Source: Toxorhynchites rutilus septentrionalis
Taxonomy: Eukaryota > Arthropoda > Insecta > Diptera > Culicidae
DNA length: 64,000 nucleotides
NCBI RefSeq assembly: GCF_029784135.1
Contig: NC_073745.1
Location: forward strand, 85,078,666-85,142,665
Direction of reading: 5' to 3'
The notes under the pieces are model-generated. The model ran no database searches. It was not told where the DNA came from and saw nothing but the letters and a program-made list of their open reading frames with translations. Shown in pieces: positions 1 to 10,324 of this stretch (positions within the stretch are counted from its first letter, which is position 1; each line of letters starts with the position of its first letter). Position numbers and translations under genes: made by a program.

Positions 1-1069
1 GTGGTTCATTGCGCTGAATGAGGTAATTTAGCGCTTAAGCGTGGGTTTCGTGGCGTTCTTTTTTGTATGCACTGTCTTATTGCTGCTGCTGCTGCTGGCT
101 ACAGTTTACCTTTTTGCAACGTTCGCTCGAGCCGATTGTGAACGTGTGAAATTGGTCGCTTTTTCTTGCCTACTCTTTCTTGGATTTTGTTCCATTACTG
201 GAGAATTGCTTTCAGGGAATAGGAGACAGGAGGTATGGGAAATATAGATTAGAAGAGCACCGACACTTTGAGGCCTGACGTGTTGAAGTTCTCTTCTAAA
301 TTCCTCCTTCTAAATATCCGAATAATTATAATCATGTTTTCACTATCACTCGAAGATCGATTGCTGTGGAAGCATGAAATGAATGGGAACAAATGGATCC
401 GTTGTATTTGAAATGCATTAAATAGCTACTGGAAATGAAAAAAAGGCTCATCCGTCATGTAGTAACTATGCATAGCACACAAAACACAATATAGAATAAC
501 GACTGAAGACAGCGAAGCAATCTTTTTCGGTGATAAATGAATCGAAAGATGCAAAGTCTCCATTAGCAATGAAAAAAAGAAACAAAAGGCACAGTTTTTA
601 AATTTCAATTCCAAAAGCGTAGTGCATCAACGAAAAAAAGGAACAGTGTAGTAAATTCAGATTTCGCTGCGGTAAACCGTCAGTATCTGTTATGTTTGCG
701 CAAAATCATTTGCTGCAAAATGCATTCCTAGAGAACGCAAACGCAAAAAAGCTATTTCGGAGCAGTATCTCCAGCAATTTTTTGGGTCTAATACTCATGT
801 AGGGAAAATAGTTTTTTTTTTATAAATTCGTTTATTTTTACAGGCTCAGTTACATAAGTTTAAAGGAGCCGAAATCTTGGGAAAATAGTTAAACATGCAA
901 ATAATGTGACGAATAAAATAGGTAAGTTTTTCGATTTTATTCGTCACTTACATTCTTCTTTATTGCAACTAGTAACATTGTTGCATGCAATTCGGGCGTT
1001 AGCTTATATTGTATGGTTCCTTTATTCGACGATGTACAATTTTCATTGCCGGATAACCAATATTAATTA
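1..1069. other. Unassigned AT-rich sequence
   Basis: No gene or complete element is recognised. A short GCT run lies near 81-98. At about 811-886 a T-run is followed by TAAATTCG and an AGGCTC...GAGCC pair, which on the minus strand could be the A-rich tail of a non-LTR element. That reading is weak. Confidence 0.4.
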
Positions 1070-1500
1070 AGACTTATTTTTCTAAGGGCGTACCAAAATT
1101 TTCCACCTTTCTGCAAAAAAATATATATCGAAATCCAGACGTCTATTTAGAAAAATTTACATTATATTTACAACATAAACAGATCGTTGAAAAATCTAAC
1201 TCGAAAAATAAATTTGATATTATGATTTTTTATGACTCAGAACCCTCTTTATTTTTTTTTATGTTTGCATTTGAAAACACTTTCAATTTAACAAAGATCG
1301 GCGGTATCCTGTCGGACTCGCCACAATGAGGATGCGAATTTTTAAAAACTCATGACATTTCAATGCTTTACGAAATTGTTACCGTTTAAGAAATGTAATG
1401 TAAGCAAAGGAATTTACATGCATTTTTATATGAAAAACTACGTTTTATTCTGGTACTACCCGTTCTTCAGATACAACCAATTTGATATAATGAAAATAAT
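1070..1500 (+). repeat. Dispersed repeat family alpha, copy 1
   Basis: The last 200 bases align by eye with about 9380-9560 and 22262-22450. Shared landmarks are GTCGGACTC or GTCGAGCTT, a GAAATTGT or AAAATTGT block, and GTTTTAT near the end. All three copies are in the same orientation and well diverged. No open frame and no element ends are seen, so the class is unknown. Confidence 0.45.
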
Positions 1501-1539
1501 GTTCATTTTTTACAAAAGTGGTACAAAAAGTGAGAATAA

Positions 1540-1866
1540 GAGAGAGAAAAAGAGAGAGAAAGAGAGAGAGAGAGAGAGAACGAGAGAGAGAGAGATAGAG
1601 ATAGAGAGAGAGATAGAGATAGAGATAGAGATATAGATAGAGATAGAGATAGAGATAGAGATAGAGATAGAGATAGAGATAGAGATAGAGATAGAGATAG
1701 AGATAGAGATAGAGATAGAGATAGAGATAGAGATAGAGATAGAGATAGAGATAGAGATAGAGATAGAGATAGAGATAGAGATAGAGATAGAGATAGAGAT
1801 AGAGATAGAGATAGAGATAGAGATAGAGATAGAGATAGAGATAGAGATAGAGATAGAGATAGAGAT

Positions 1867-1916
<50 letters not shown>

Positions 1917-2030
1917 CGAGAGCGAGAGCGAGAGAGCCAGAGCGAGAGCGAGAGAGCCAGAGCGAGAGCGAGAGCGAGAGAGCCAGAGCGAGAGCGAGAG
2001 CGAGAGAGTGAGAGGAAGAGAGAGAGCGAG
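1540..2030. repeat. Compound GA / AGATAG microsatellite
   Basis: A purine-only tract on the plus strand. It begins with interrupted GA runs, continues as an almost uninterrupted AGATAG hexamer array (about 1592-1871), and ends with GA runs and repeated GAGAGCCAGAGC-type units to about 2030. The long Leu/Ser/Tyr open frames read from the minus strand are by-products of the repeat. Confidence 0.97.
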
Positions 2031-2813
2031 ATACAAGAAAAAAGTTTGCAAGATATAGGGACAAAATAGAAGAGCAAAAAAAAATTCTATTGAAAAACAG
2101 AAAAAGATTTGTGAAAACCTAATAAATGTAAAATGGTACCCTGTTCGTTCGTATGAAAAACATAGAATGAAACCGGGAATCATTAGAAATTAAACAGAGA
2201 GGGGACAAATATTAAAGAGAATCACCATGTTCTTTTGTCATTATTTCCTCTAAACATTCGGCATTCGGACAGAAACTACCAAACAGAAAACAAAAAAACA
2301 TATTTGATGGGAATGGGCGATGTCGCACTATGGAAACAAAGTTCACACTTACTGTTACTAATTATTTTTTTGACGTAGGATCACGTCTTTCATTTCAGTA
2401 CCCGGGTGTAAGTTCAAAGTTGTGAGAACGAGAGCGTGACGCTTGGAGTGCAAGGTTTTGAACGTTACCACCTCTTTGCCGGCCGAACGGAGTGGTATGA
2501 TAATCCATTCCATTCGAAAGAAAAAATGTCCAAGAGTTATATGATTGGTAATTATTGAACCGAAAACTTGTATCAATAGTTTAAAAATAGGTTTGAAAAC
2601 AGGCACAATTTCACACAAATTCGTATATGCGCTGGTGCCTGCTCGGAAATCTATTTAGTTTTGATTGTAAAGTGAAAACACACGCTTAAACACTATGCTC
2701 TTCTCTCTCAATTTCATTTCTTTCTGCAGCCGAAGCGAACGGAACCTCTAGCGAAATTCGAGATATCGATGATAATTCGATACCGATTGGTGCCCCTGAC
2801 TATGGATTTGATA

Positions 2814-4110
2814 AAGGGTGTGTCACATCAAATTGCATCACGGAAAAAACGCTGTAGAAATTCGCCCAGTAGACCGATCCTTTTGAAAATTTTAGACAGT
2901 AAAATAAAAACTATTAAACAACTTTTGGCATTTTCTTTTTATTCATACTTCGAGCCCAAGCCCGTATGCTCGCACCTTCCTCTTTACCCCGTCCATAAGG
3001 TTCTGTACAACGTCAGGTTGTAGTTTTTTTGAACAGAAATCCATTTTCTCTTGAAGTCCGCCTCCGATTTGACAACTTTTGGGTTCTTCCGGAGGGCCTG
3101 CTTCATAATCGCCCAATATTTCTCTATTGGGCGAAGCTCCGGCGCGTTGGGCGGGTTCATTTCCTTTGGCACGAAGGTGACCCCGTTGGCTTCGTACCAC
3201 TCCAACACGCCCTTTGAATAGTGGCACGAAGCGAGATCCGGCCAGAAGATGGTCGGGCCCTCGTGCTGCTTCAATAGAGGTAGTAAGCGCTTCTGTAGGC
3301 ACTCCTTAAGGTAAACCTGCCCGTTTACCGTGCCGGTCATCACGAAGGGGGCGCTCCGCTTTCCGCAAGAGCAGATCGCTTGCCATACCATGTACTTTTT
3401 GGCAAACTTGGATAGTTTCTGCTTGCGAATCTCCTCCGGAACGCTGAATTTGTCCTCTGCGGAGAAGAACAACAGGCCCGGCAGCTGACGAAAGTCCGCT
3501 TTGACGTAGGTTTCATCGTCCATTACCAGGCAATGCGGCTTCGTCAGCATTTCGGTGTACAGCTTCCGGGCTCGCGTCTTCCCCACCATGTTTTGCCTTT
3601 CGTCGCGGTTAGGAGCCTTCTGAACCTTGTATGTACGCAGGCCCTCCCGCTGCTTGGTCCGCTGGACGAATGAACTTGACAAATTCAGCTTATTGGCGAC
3701 ATCCCGGACCGAACTTCTCGGATCACGTCTAAACTGCTTAACTACACGCTTGTGATCTTTTTCACTGACGTAGCATCCATTTTTGCCGTTCTTCACCTTC
3801 CGGTCGATGGTTAGGTTCTCGAAGTATCGTTTTAGTACTCTGCTGACCGTGGATTGGACGATTCCCAGCATCTTACCGATGTCCCGATGTGACAACTCCG
3901 GATTCTCGAAATGAGTGCACAGGATTAATTCACGACGCTCTTTTTCGTTCAACGACATTTTTCCAAATTTACTAAAAATTGACAGTGAAGCATGGCCAAC
4001 GTGATCTATACACTCTTATCTGATTATAAGCGAAAGCTGAAGATATAATTCCTAAAAATTAAATTTCTACAGCGTTTTTTCCGTGATGCAATTTGATGTG
4101 ACACACCCTT
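2814..4110 (-). mobile_element. ITmD37E transposon, copy 1 (both ends intact)
   Basis: The element is 1,297 bp and bounded by TA on each side (2812-2813 and 4111-4112). The ends are inverted repeats starting AAGGGTGTGTCACATC and extending through the CTGTAGAAATT block, about 46 bp with few mismatches. The single transposase frame lies on the minus strand. Size, TA target and the D,D37E spacing place it in the ITmD37E family of the Tc1/mariner superfamily known from mosquitoes. It landed inside the exon-like frame of the surrounding tandem repeat. Confidence 0.95.
2984..3958 (-). CDS. ITmD37E transposase, copy 1, C-terminal frameshift
   Basis: This 324-codon frame starts with ATG near the right TIR. 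Residues about 23-45 (SHRDIGKML...STVSRVLKR) form the first helix-turn-helix. A second such region covers about 75-110. The DDE nuclease domain has DDETY at 147-151 (catalytic Asp 148), Asp 241 in WPDLASCHYS and Glu 279 in RPIEKYW. Exactly 37 residues separate the second Asp from the Glu. The protein cuts and joins transposon ends in the nucleus. The last about 14 residues differ from copy 2 because a T-run near 3025 has 7 Ts here against 8 there. The usual ending continues in the next frame through KKLQPDVVQNL. The catalytic core is otherwise intact, so activity is uncertain rather than excluded. Confidence 0.93.
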   Translation of the reverse strand: MSLNEKERRELILCTHFENPELSHRDIGKMLGIVQSTVSRVLKRYFENLTIDRKVKNGKNGCYVSEKDHKRVVKQFRRDPRSSVRDVANKLNLSSSFVQRTKQREGLRTYKVQKAPNRDERQNMVGKTRARKLYTEMLTKPHCLVMDDETYVKADFRQLPGLLFFSAEDKFSVPEEIRKQKLSKFAKKYMVWQAICSCGKRSAPFVMTGTVNGQVYLKECLQKRLLPLLKQHEGPTIFWPDLASCHYSKGVLEWYEANGVTFVPKEMNPPNAPELRPIEKYWAIMKQALRKNPKVVKSEADFKRKWISVQKNYNLTLYRTLWTG

Positions 4111-4469
4111 TAGTGAAGAATACGAAATGTTTGATATGGTTCAGTGGATATTATTCCGCCATATCGACGAAATCACATTGATGAATTATTTGTTTACGAA
4201 TACCGCAATCGCTCGTCGTTTCCAATTGTTGGGAAGATTTTTTCTGTATGATTCCGAGGAGGAACGCATTCCTTTTCAAGAGTTAATAATTATGCCCCGG
4301 ATCAACGAAATGCTTTGATAATCATCATGTGATTACCACTTATTGCTACTACTCCAAAAAATTTTTCAATAGCTCAAAAATAGCTTTGGTGTCCGCTCGG
4401 AAATCCATTTAATTGTTATTGCGATGTGGGATAAGGATCTTCTCTACCTATTCCATTTCTTCTCTGCAG

Positions 4470-4697
4470 CCGGACTGAACGGAGCCGCATTATTTGGTGA
4501 AAACAGAAGTTCTACTATCGAATGCTCCCGAATGCCGCTACCGATCGATGATTCCAATTATCGGGCTTGAGGAGGGGGTATTATTTGCGCTGGGTAGTTC
4601 CGAGGAGGAATCGATTCTTCCTTTGAGCGTTGATAATTCTTTTCCGGCTAAACGAAGTGGTATTAAAACTCCGTTATTCGAAAGAGGAAATGTCTAA
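4470..4697 (+). pseudogene. Second exon-like copy, diverged, frame broken
   Basis: This is the unit-2 counterpart of the split frame. It follows an equally acceptor-like TTCTTCTCTGCAG ending at 4469. The frame equivalent to the first copy opens with GLNGAALFGENR and hits TGA at 4568-4570. Another frame continues to 4697 and contains GSSEEESILP, which aligns with YDSEEERIP of the first copy, so an indel or frameshift is likely. It lacks the hydrophobic middle of the first copy. Function is unknown. Confidence 0.35.
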
Positions 4698-4735
4698 GAG
4701 TTATATGCTTGTTACTTATTGATTTCTTAGCCAAC

Positions 4736-5110
4736 GTTAGTTCTATAACCTTCCGGTTATATTACAGATATAACCTATTTTTAGTGAGGATGAGGAAGTG
4801 AAAATAAAGGGGAGAACATCGGGAACGCAAGGTAAGATGGAAAAAAGCGATAAAGATAAAAAGGTACGGATGAAATAGAAGGGAGAGGAGAGAATTAGAG
4901 GACGGGAAAAGAAACTAAATGATAACATAGAAAGGGAATGTGAAAATGAAGCTTTTGACAACCATCATTTCGTTGAAGCATTAAGCAATTATGTAAATAT
5001 TTTTATTAAAAAAAAAAGAATACTATATAATGACAATCCCTTACTATAGAAAGCTACAACTGTTGTTTGGAAAGATATGTAATTTCTATGGTTTGCTACA
5101 AGGATGGCAG
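4736..5110. other. Purine-rich unassigned spacer
   Basis: The plus strand is dominated by GA and AAG-type runs from about 4780 to 4950, then AT-rich DNA. No gene or element boundary is recognised. Confidence 0.5.
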
Positions 5111-5494
5111 TTAGAAGGAGGCCCGGGGTGTTCCACAATTTCGGCTACATGATGAACATTTTCGCATCGATGAAGAGCAGCGGTGCCAGCAGATGTGTTT
5201 TTCTCGAATAAATTTGTAAACGTTTTCAAATCCCCTTTTTTAATTTTCTTAACAATTTATCTGAAAATCACCTATCGTGTACATAATAAAACCGACTTTG
5301 GTGACGAATGATTTTCAATGCGAATTAGTTAGGAATGGTGTTTGCTTGAAATTTTCTAGGAGACTCGATAAAGTGAAAAACACCATTCCTAGTATTTTTT
5401 ACAAATCTATTCGGGAAAAACAAATCTGGTCTTCACCGATGCGAAAATGTTCATCACATAGCCGAATTGTAGAACACCCCGGGCCTCCTTCTAA
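5111..5494. mobile_element. Foldback MITE with GAAGGAGGCCCGGGG ends
   Basis: The left arm (about 5111-5221) and right arm (about 5397-5494) are near-perfect inverted repeats beginning TTAGAAGGAGGCCCGGGG. In the centre, AGGAATGGTGTTT at 5331 is the inverse of the block at about 5379-5391, making a second, inner hairpin. No coding capacity is seen. TTA/TAA at the boundaries may be the target duplication, but the superfamily cannot be assigned. Confidence 0.8.
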
Positions 5495-7530
5495 CCTTCT
5501 AACTCATTCTAATTTTTCGTTTAAATGTTAGTTCTGTGTGAAAAGTGTGTTGAATTATTTTCCGCGCGGATTAATATGTCTCAGCACACGACGTTGCATA
5601 ACACTGCAAGAGTATCGTTCATGGCGTTCGCGGCTTATCAATCCAGATGTTGTTGACAAAATCATTGTTTAGACGCTAGCTAGCTAGCTAGCAAACGTGT
5701 TACAAACGCTCGTTTTGACTCATCAGCGCGTTTTTTTTACAAGATAAGAGAAAGCGAAGATTTGTTGGCCCTGCGGATAATTTCGGAATGGCTTATCACG
5801 AGACCACCCCTAACATGTATTTCTCAACGCTTGACTCAATCTTCGATTTCGACCGGCCATAGCGCATAGCGCTATTGTTGCGTCGCCGTCGCCCCAACCT
5901 TGAGAGAGGTAAGGAAGATAGTGAAATTAAATTTGTCTTTATATGTGGGCCCAAAGTCTCGAGCGCCTCAGGTTACAACCGGTGGTGTTACAACTAGGTA
6001 GTAGAAACGCACACGCTAATCACCGCCGTCGTCACAGTCGGTCGAGCGCCGCCCTGCGGGTGGCCTTGTCCTCCCGCTCTCTACGACGATTCGTCGGAAC
6101 GCCGTATGCCACCACTCACTCACCCAGCCCCGGGTGTCAACGAAGTGTGGCTACCGCGACGACTTTCGAAAGTGGTTTGGCCATGAAAAATTCGAAACTA
6201 TATTATTGACGGCTTACAATAGAGCAAACGTTGCTTCGTTGTGAGTTAGTTTGGTTTGGGTGTGCGGCGTTTTCATGTCTTTTTTTATTATTATTTTCAT
6301 CATCATCATCATCACCCGAGTGATGAGATGAGAGCCGACTTGTCCATGACCGTCTTGGGTAGCGCAATAATAAAAGGGCCAGCGCGCGCTTTTTTGGAAG
6401 CGATTGCACAATCCGATTGAAGGGAGCTCTGTTTGCTACACATTCTCACAGTCGGTTTTTTTTGGCAGAGGGCACTAGAAAACACTTTGAGGGAAGCAAA
6501 AATTGATCAAAAATGTATTTTGTGCATGTCGAGAAATTGTTGTTTGAAAGTATCAATGCTGGTTTATTTCTTTGTTTCTTTTTTCGAGTTAATTAAAAAA
6601 AAATGCAGAGACGAAATCTTCTATTCTTCGATTTTTCTAAATTTTCCTTCATTATATAGTTTTTGTTTATGTTATTTCTTTTTTATTGTAATTTTTTTCG
6701 GTTTTTCCTATCTTTTTCTATTTTCATTTCACCCACTTATATATGTACTTGTTTATATGTATTTTTATTTTTTTCTTCTTATTACTGTTTTTTTGTTCAT
6801 TATTCGTTTATTAAAATCCGTTTGTATTATTAAGATTCATTTTCAATTCAATTCAATGTTGAAATTTCCTATCAAGGAAATATGCATGTTGTAAAACAGT
6901 CATACAGTTATACAGTTATACAGTTATGGCTCAATATATTGCAGCTCTCATTTCACAAACTCCGCCTGCAAATGAGTAGCATGTCCGGAAAAGAGCCTGA
7001 AATTATAGTGAAACTATTGTGACTATTGCGTTTTTTCCAAAGGATGGTTGTAATAGCTGTTATCCAAGGTTATTATGCAAAGAAAAAATGGATAAACCCC
7101 TGAGCCAGGAATTCCCCCTACGCCCTTCTTAGGTTGAAAAATATAAGGACTAGTGAAGGAGTTTCTTGGCGACTTTCTCGGGCTATCAAAAATAACCTCG
7201 GTTGCCACGATTGAAAAAATATAATACGAATGATGAATAAAAATACATAGCTCGGGAATTTTTAGAGGAGTTTTCTCAGTGGCCCTCCTTGGTCAGGAAT
7301 AACGAAACGATGTCGGTCCGCTTAAAATGGATGTTATTTTCCAAATCTCGTTTCACCGAATAGGTGTTCGCGTTTTCAGAATGACATCACTCACCACAGT
7401 GAATCCTGATTTTTCTTACCCATTCCCACTAACAATTTTTCCTTCCATGATAATCTCCAGGGAACCATGCTATAGAGGCGACCCTTCTGGTTGCGAATAT
7501 CATACTAACATTCTTTCCCTTCTCCTGGTG
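5495..7530. other. Non-repeat island, then T-rich sequence
   Basis: About 5540-6450 is GC-richer, with (GCTA)n near 5675-5692 and a CAT run near 6296-6315. Its open frames have no recognisable domain. About 6560-6850 is T-rich. TACAGTTA occurs three times in tandem at about 6902-6925. Nothing else is supported. Confidence 0.45.
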
Positions 7531-8485
7531 GCCATACAAATGAAACACAAAGTTCTGCATTACTCGAGAATTAATCAAGCGAATGAAACCAAATTAGGCA
7601 TATTGAGGTTTTAGAGTGCAATAAATGTTTTCATGGTAGTTAGACTCTCCACCCCCTCTCTAAGGGGGGGGGGGGCTGCCATACAAATGAAACACAAAGT
7701 TCTGCATTACTCGAGAATTAATCAAGCGAATGAAACCAAATTAGGCATATTGAGGTTTTAGAGTGCAATAAATGTATCTATGATGGTTAGACTCTCCACC
7801 CCCCTCTCTAAGGGGAGGCTGCCATACAAACGAAACACAAACTTCTGTATAACTCGAGAATTAATAAAGCACAATTAGGCATGTGTGGGTTTTTGGGTAC
7901 GGGAAGTGTTTCTATAATGATATGACACCCCTTCCATTCCAGAGGAGGAAGGGGTGTCATATCAGGGGATCCCATAAAAATATTACACATATTCCAATCA
8001 AAAATATGCCAACCAAACATGACAATTCAAAATTTTCGGAAAAGTCTGAAGGAAAAAAGTAAAATTCGGAAAATTGAATTCCCATATGTTCTGCAATTAC
8101 ATAGTGACTAGTGCTGTTAGTCCATTTGATGTATGCGCTAGCGAAATTGAACTTTGTTCGAAACTGGAAATGCATTTTAATGTGATGAAACGCACTCCTA
8201 TATCTTATTTTATCTATACCCAAAAAAGGATTTGCAAGTGGTTGAAAAATCTTGAACGAGAACTGTGTCTGAAAATAATCTGATATTATAATGATGAGTT
8301 TTGTTAGAAATACTAGGAATTTTATAGTAAAAGGTGAATTCAACGGGGTCGAATAGAAGATCAATCAATTAACAGTTCTGCGATTGGACCCATGAACTTG
8401 CTCATAACAAGAAAAGGTGAATGTTTGAAGGGTTTGATAACAAAAAACAAATTTTGGGCGAGACGAAGTTTGCCGGGTCAGCTAG
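7531..8485 (+). mobile_element. Helitron A (3' end intact, 5' end not found)
   Basis: The right end reads GACGAAGTTTGCCGGGTCAG then CTAG at 8482-8485 followed by T, the Helitron terminus and A|T insertion style. The same terminal block ends Helitron B. The left part has three tandem units starting GCCATACAAA at 7531, 7678 and 7821, homologous to the internal satellite of Helitron B. No Rep/helicase frame is present, so it is non-autonomous. The 5' TC end was not located, and the element is probably truncated on the left. Confidence 0.8.
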
Positions 8486-8639
8486 TATACAATAAAGTTA
8501 TTACACAATGCATATGCCAGATCTATTTCAATTTTTTTTGCGTTGTACGGAACCCGTATGTTGTTGTACACGAAGATCGCATAGAATCGATACAACCAGC
8601 ATTGTGAAGCTGTATACATTCTGTCAAATATTTTCCGGA

Positions 8640-9060
8640 AATTTGTGTTTTTCAAGAAAATGCATCTAAGTTTATTTTATCGCCTTCAAAATAGGCCTCT
8701 TCTGAAGCGATACACCTTTTCAAACGAACAATCCAGTCATCGAAACACTTTTAATAGCTGTATCCAGGAATTGTCTTTAGTTCTCGCAGCGAATTCGTTT
8801 TTATGTCTTCAATGCTGTCTAGACGGTTCCCTCGAAGCGGTGATTAGAGTTTCGGAAATAGGAAAAAGTCAGACCCATGTCTCATCACCAGTAATTATGC
8901 GTTGGATGAACGTGGAATCAGAATTTGATCGTTCAAGCATGTCTTGCCTTGATTGTGATGAAATTCTAGAAAAAAATAGAACTTTTTTGGCACTAGTCGA
9001 GCTGCGTTTTTTCTCATGTCCAAAACATCAACCAAAACGGTCTCGAGCGGTTTCGTGACA
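8640..9060 (-). pseudogene. Mariner transposase relic (internal deletion)
   Basis: On the minus strand, AARLVPK, then the MLERSNSD and ITGDETWV blocks (in a second frame, so a shift lies between), are followed almost directly by DFFLFPKL, SLRELK, CFDDWIVRLKRCIASEEAYF and EGDKI. These are the first catalytic-Asp region and the C-terminal region of mariner transposases. The segment between them, including the second catalytic Asp, has been deleted. Several stops and frameshifts interrupt the frame. It is an old deletion derivative with no function. Confidence 0.85.
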
Positions 9061-9139
9061 TATTTAATTCACGGAGCAGCTTTTTCAAACTTGAATGGCG
9101 ATTTCTGTGCCCTATTCATTTTATTTTGGAACTTGCAAT

Positions 9140-9560
9140 GGAACTTCAAAAGAAAAATCGTGACTCGAAATCAATATATCTGAATTAAATATGATGCACA
9201 GTAATGTTACTGGAAACTCGTTGAACTATTTAGGAAAAATTACATTTCGAATGCACTATTGAAAAAAATAACTCAAAACTTGAATTTGATGTTAAAAACT
9301 TTTGTATCTTGAGAAATCCACCTTTCGATATTTTAAAATATGTTGTTATTAGAAAACTCTTTCAAGTCAACAAGTTTTGATATGTAGTGGTGCGGTGTCG
9401 GACTCTTTAAAATGGAGATATGGATTTTGAGAAAAATATGGAATTTCAATACTTTTAGAAATCGTAACAATTTAAGAAAAGTAATATAAAAAATGGAATC
9501 TATTTGTCCTTCTACATAAAAAATGATGCATAACGTTTTATACTAGGATTAACTTCCTCT
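9140..9560 (+). repeat. Dispersed repeat family alpha, copy 2
   Basis: This aligns by eye with about 1090-1500. Shared blocks are TGTCGGACTC, an AAATCGTAACAATTTAAGAAA-like block and ACGTTTTAT. No coding potential or defined ends are seen. Confidence 0.45.
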
Positions 9561-10032
9561 ATTATTTTTCGATTTTTAAAATAAATTTTTATTTTTTTCT
9601 GTTCTTCAGTTTTTTCCGTTTTTCTGATTCTTTCTCCTTCTCTCCTTCCTTGTACCTCACTTTTTTCTACTATCTCGCTCTCCCTTTTTTCTTTCCTCTG
9701 GCTTTTTTTTGCTCGTCCCTTTTATTTCTTATTATTCCCGGTTTCATTCTATGTTGTTCATTTTCAATTTTCTTTTTCTATTTTTCAGTCTCTTTTCAGC
9801 TCATTGTCCTCGCCTTCCTCTCTTTCCCCACTCTGTCTCTATATCTTCATGGTTTTTAAATTACCCCGCTCTACCTTCCTCGTTCTATCGCTCTTATTCT
9901 CCCTTTGTATACCACTTTGAAAAAAAAGTAGCCATCAATAACTCTTATTTTGTGTTCCGATGTTTTGAATTAGGACTACGTTAACTATTTCAATGTTTCG
10001 GGTGGAAAAAGTAATGTATTTTTAACGTTAAT
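9561..10032. other. Pyrimidine-rich tract and spacer
   Basis: About 9575-9905 is a long C/T-rich, TTTTTC-type low-complexity tract on the plus strand. The 60-90 residue frames in it are Phe/Ser/Leu-rich artefacts. Confidence 0.6.
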
Positions 10033-10042
10033 ATCTCTCCGC

Positions 10043-10314
10043 GGTGTGCACCCGTGGCCGAGTGGTTAGCATCTCACATTATCATGCCGGGTGTTCGGGT
10101 TCGATTCCCGTTCTGGGCGGAGGATTTTTCGCCAAAGAAATTTCCTTCGACTTGCACTGTGGTCGCGCGTATTCTAGAGCTTGCCCCTCGGAATACATTC
10201 AAGGCGTGTTATTTGGCTTAAGAAATCTCAACTAAGTATTAATGAATGACGCTTGTTAATGCATACGTTGAGACGGCAAAAGTTCCACAGGGAACGTTAA
10301 CGCCATTCAAGAAG
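10043..10314 (+). mobile_element. Feilai-like tRNA-derived SINE
   Basis: The 272-bp element has a tRNA-like head: A box in TGGCCGAGTGG near 10054 and B box in GGGTTCGATTCCC near 10097. The body resembles Feilai of Aedes and ends in a short AAGAAG run. ATCTCTCCGC at 10033-10042 and 10315-10324 is a 10-bp TSD, so both ends are exact. The head lacks a complete cloverleaf, so it is not a tRNA gene. A second, inverted copy lies at 50429-50704. Confidence 0.92.
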
Positions 10315-10324
10315 ATCTCTCCGC

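Larger units (their letters stand above)
2730..4318 (+). pseudogene. Exon-like open frame split by ITmD37E
   Basis: The frame runs from just after a splice-acceptor-like CTTTCTGCAG (ends 2729) and stays open to the transposon at 2813. It resumes in the same frame right after the right TSD and ends at TGA 4316-4318. Counting only one copy of the duplicated TA gives a continuous frame of just over 100 codons. It is acidic and Asp/Glu-rich early (RDIDDNSIP, DSEEYEMFD), hydrophobic in the middle (WILFRHIDEITLMNYLF), and ends near EEERIPFQEL. There is no in-frame ATG before the acceptor-like site, so if real it is an internal or terminal exon. I recognise no domain. It could also be part of a repeat with a chance open frame. 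Confidence 0.45.
2372..4735 (+). repeat. Tandem repeat, three units of about 456 bp, middle unit holding a transposon
   Basis: GCTCGGAAATC recurs at 2641 and 4396, and AATGTC(C/T)AAGAGTTATATG recurs at 2525 and 4689. After removing the 1,299 bp of transposon plus duplicated TA, the first pair is about 456 bp apart and the second about two such periods. Unit 0 (about 2372-2640) has only the 3' part. Unit 1 (about 2641-4380) contains ITmD37E. Unit 2 is about 4383-4735. Both complete units carry a pyrimidine tract ending in TTTCT(N)CTGCAG followed by CC and an exon-like stretch. The head of unit 0 also resembles 37.885 kb, so the unit may belong to a dispersed family. Confidence 0.7.

Noticed and set aside
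41..247. Hydrophobic 68-codon frame resembling a signal or membrane peptide
   Set aside because: It starts at GTG, contains a GCT-repeat Leu run and has no homologue I recognise. Chance is likely.
1445..2183. Three minus-strand frames of 184-226 codons rich in Leu/Ser/Tyr
   Set aside because: They are translations of the AGATAG/GA microsatellite.
6433..6894. 153-codon Phe/Leu/Tyr-rich plus-strand frame
   Set aside because: Composition is that of a T-rich tract. The apparent membrane protein has no other support.
8645..9058. 137-codon plus-strand frame
   Set aside because: It is the antisense shadow of the mariner relic, whose minus-strand reading has recognisable motifs.
10051..10125. tRNA gene candidate with A and B boxes
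   Set aside because: It continues into a SINE body bounded by a 10-bp TSD and has no full cloverleaf. The same applies to 50.6 kb.
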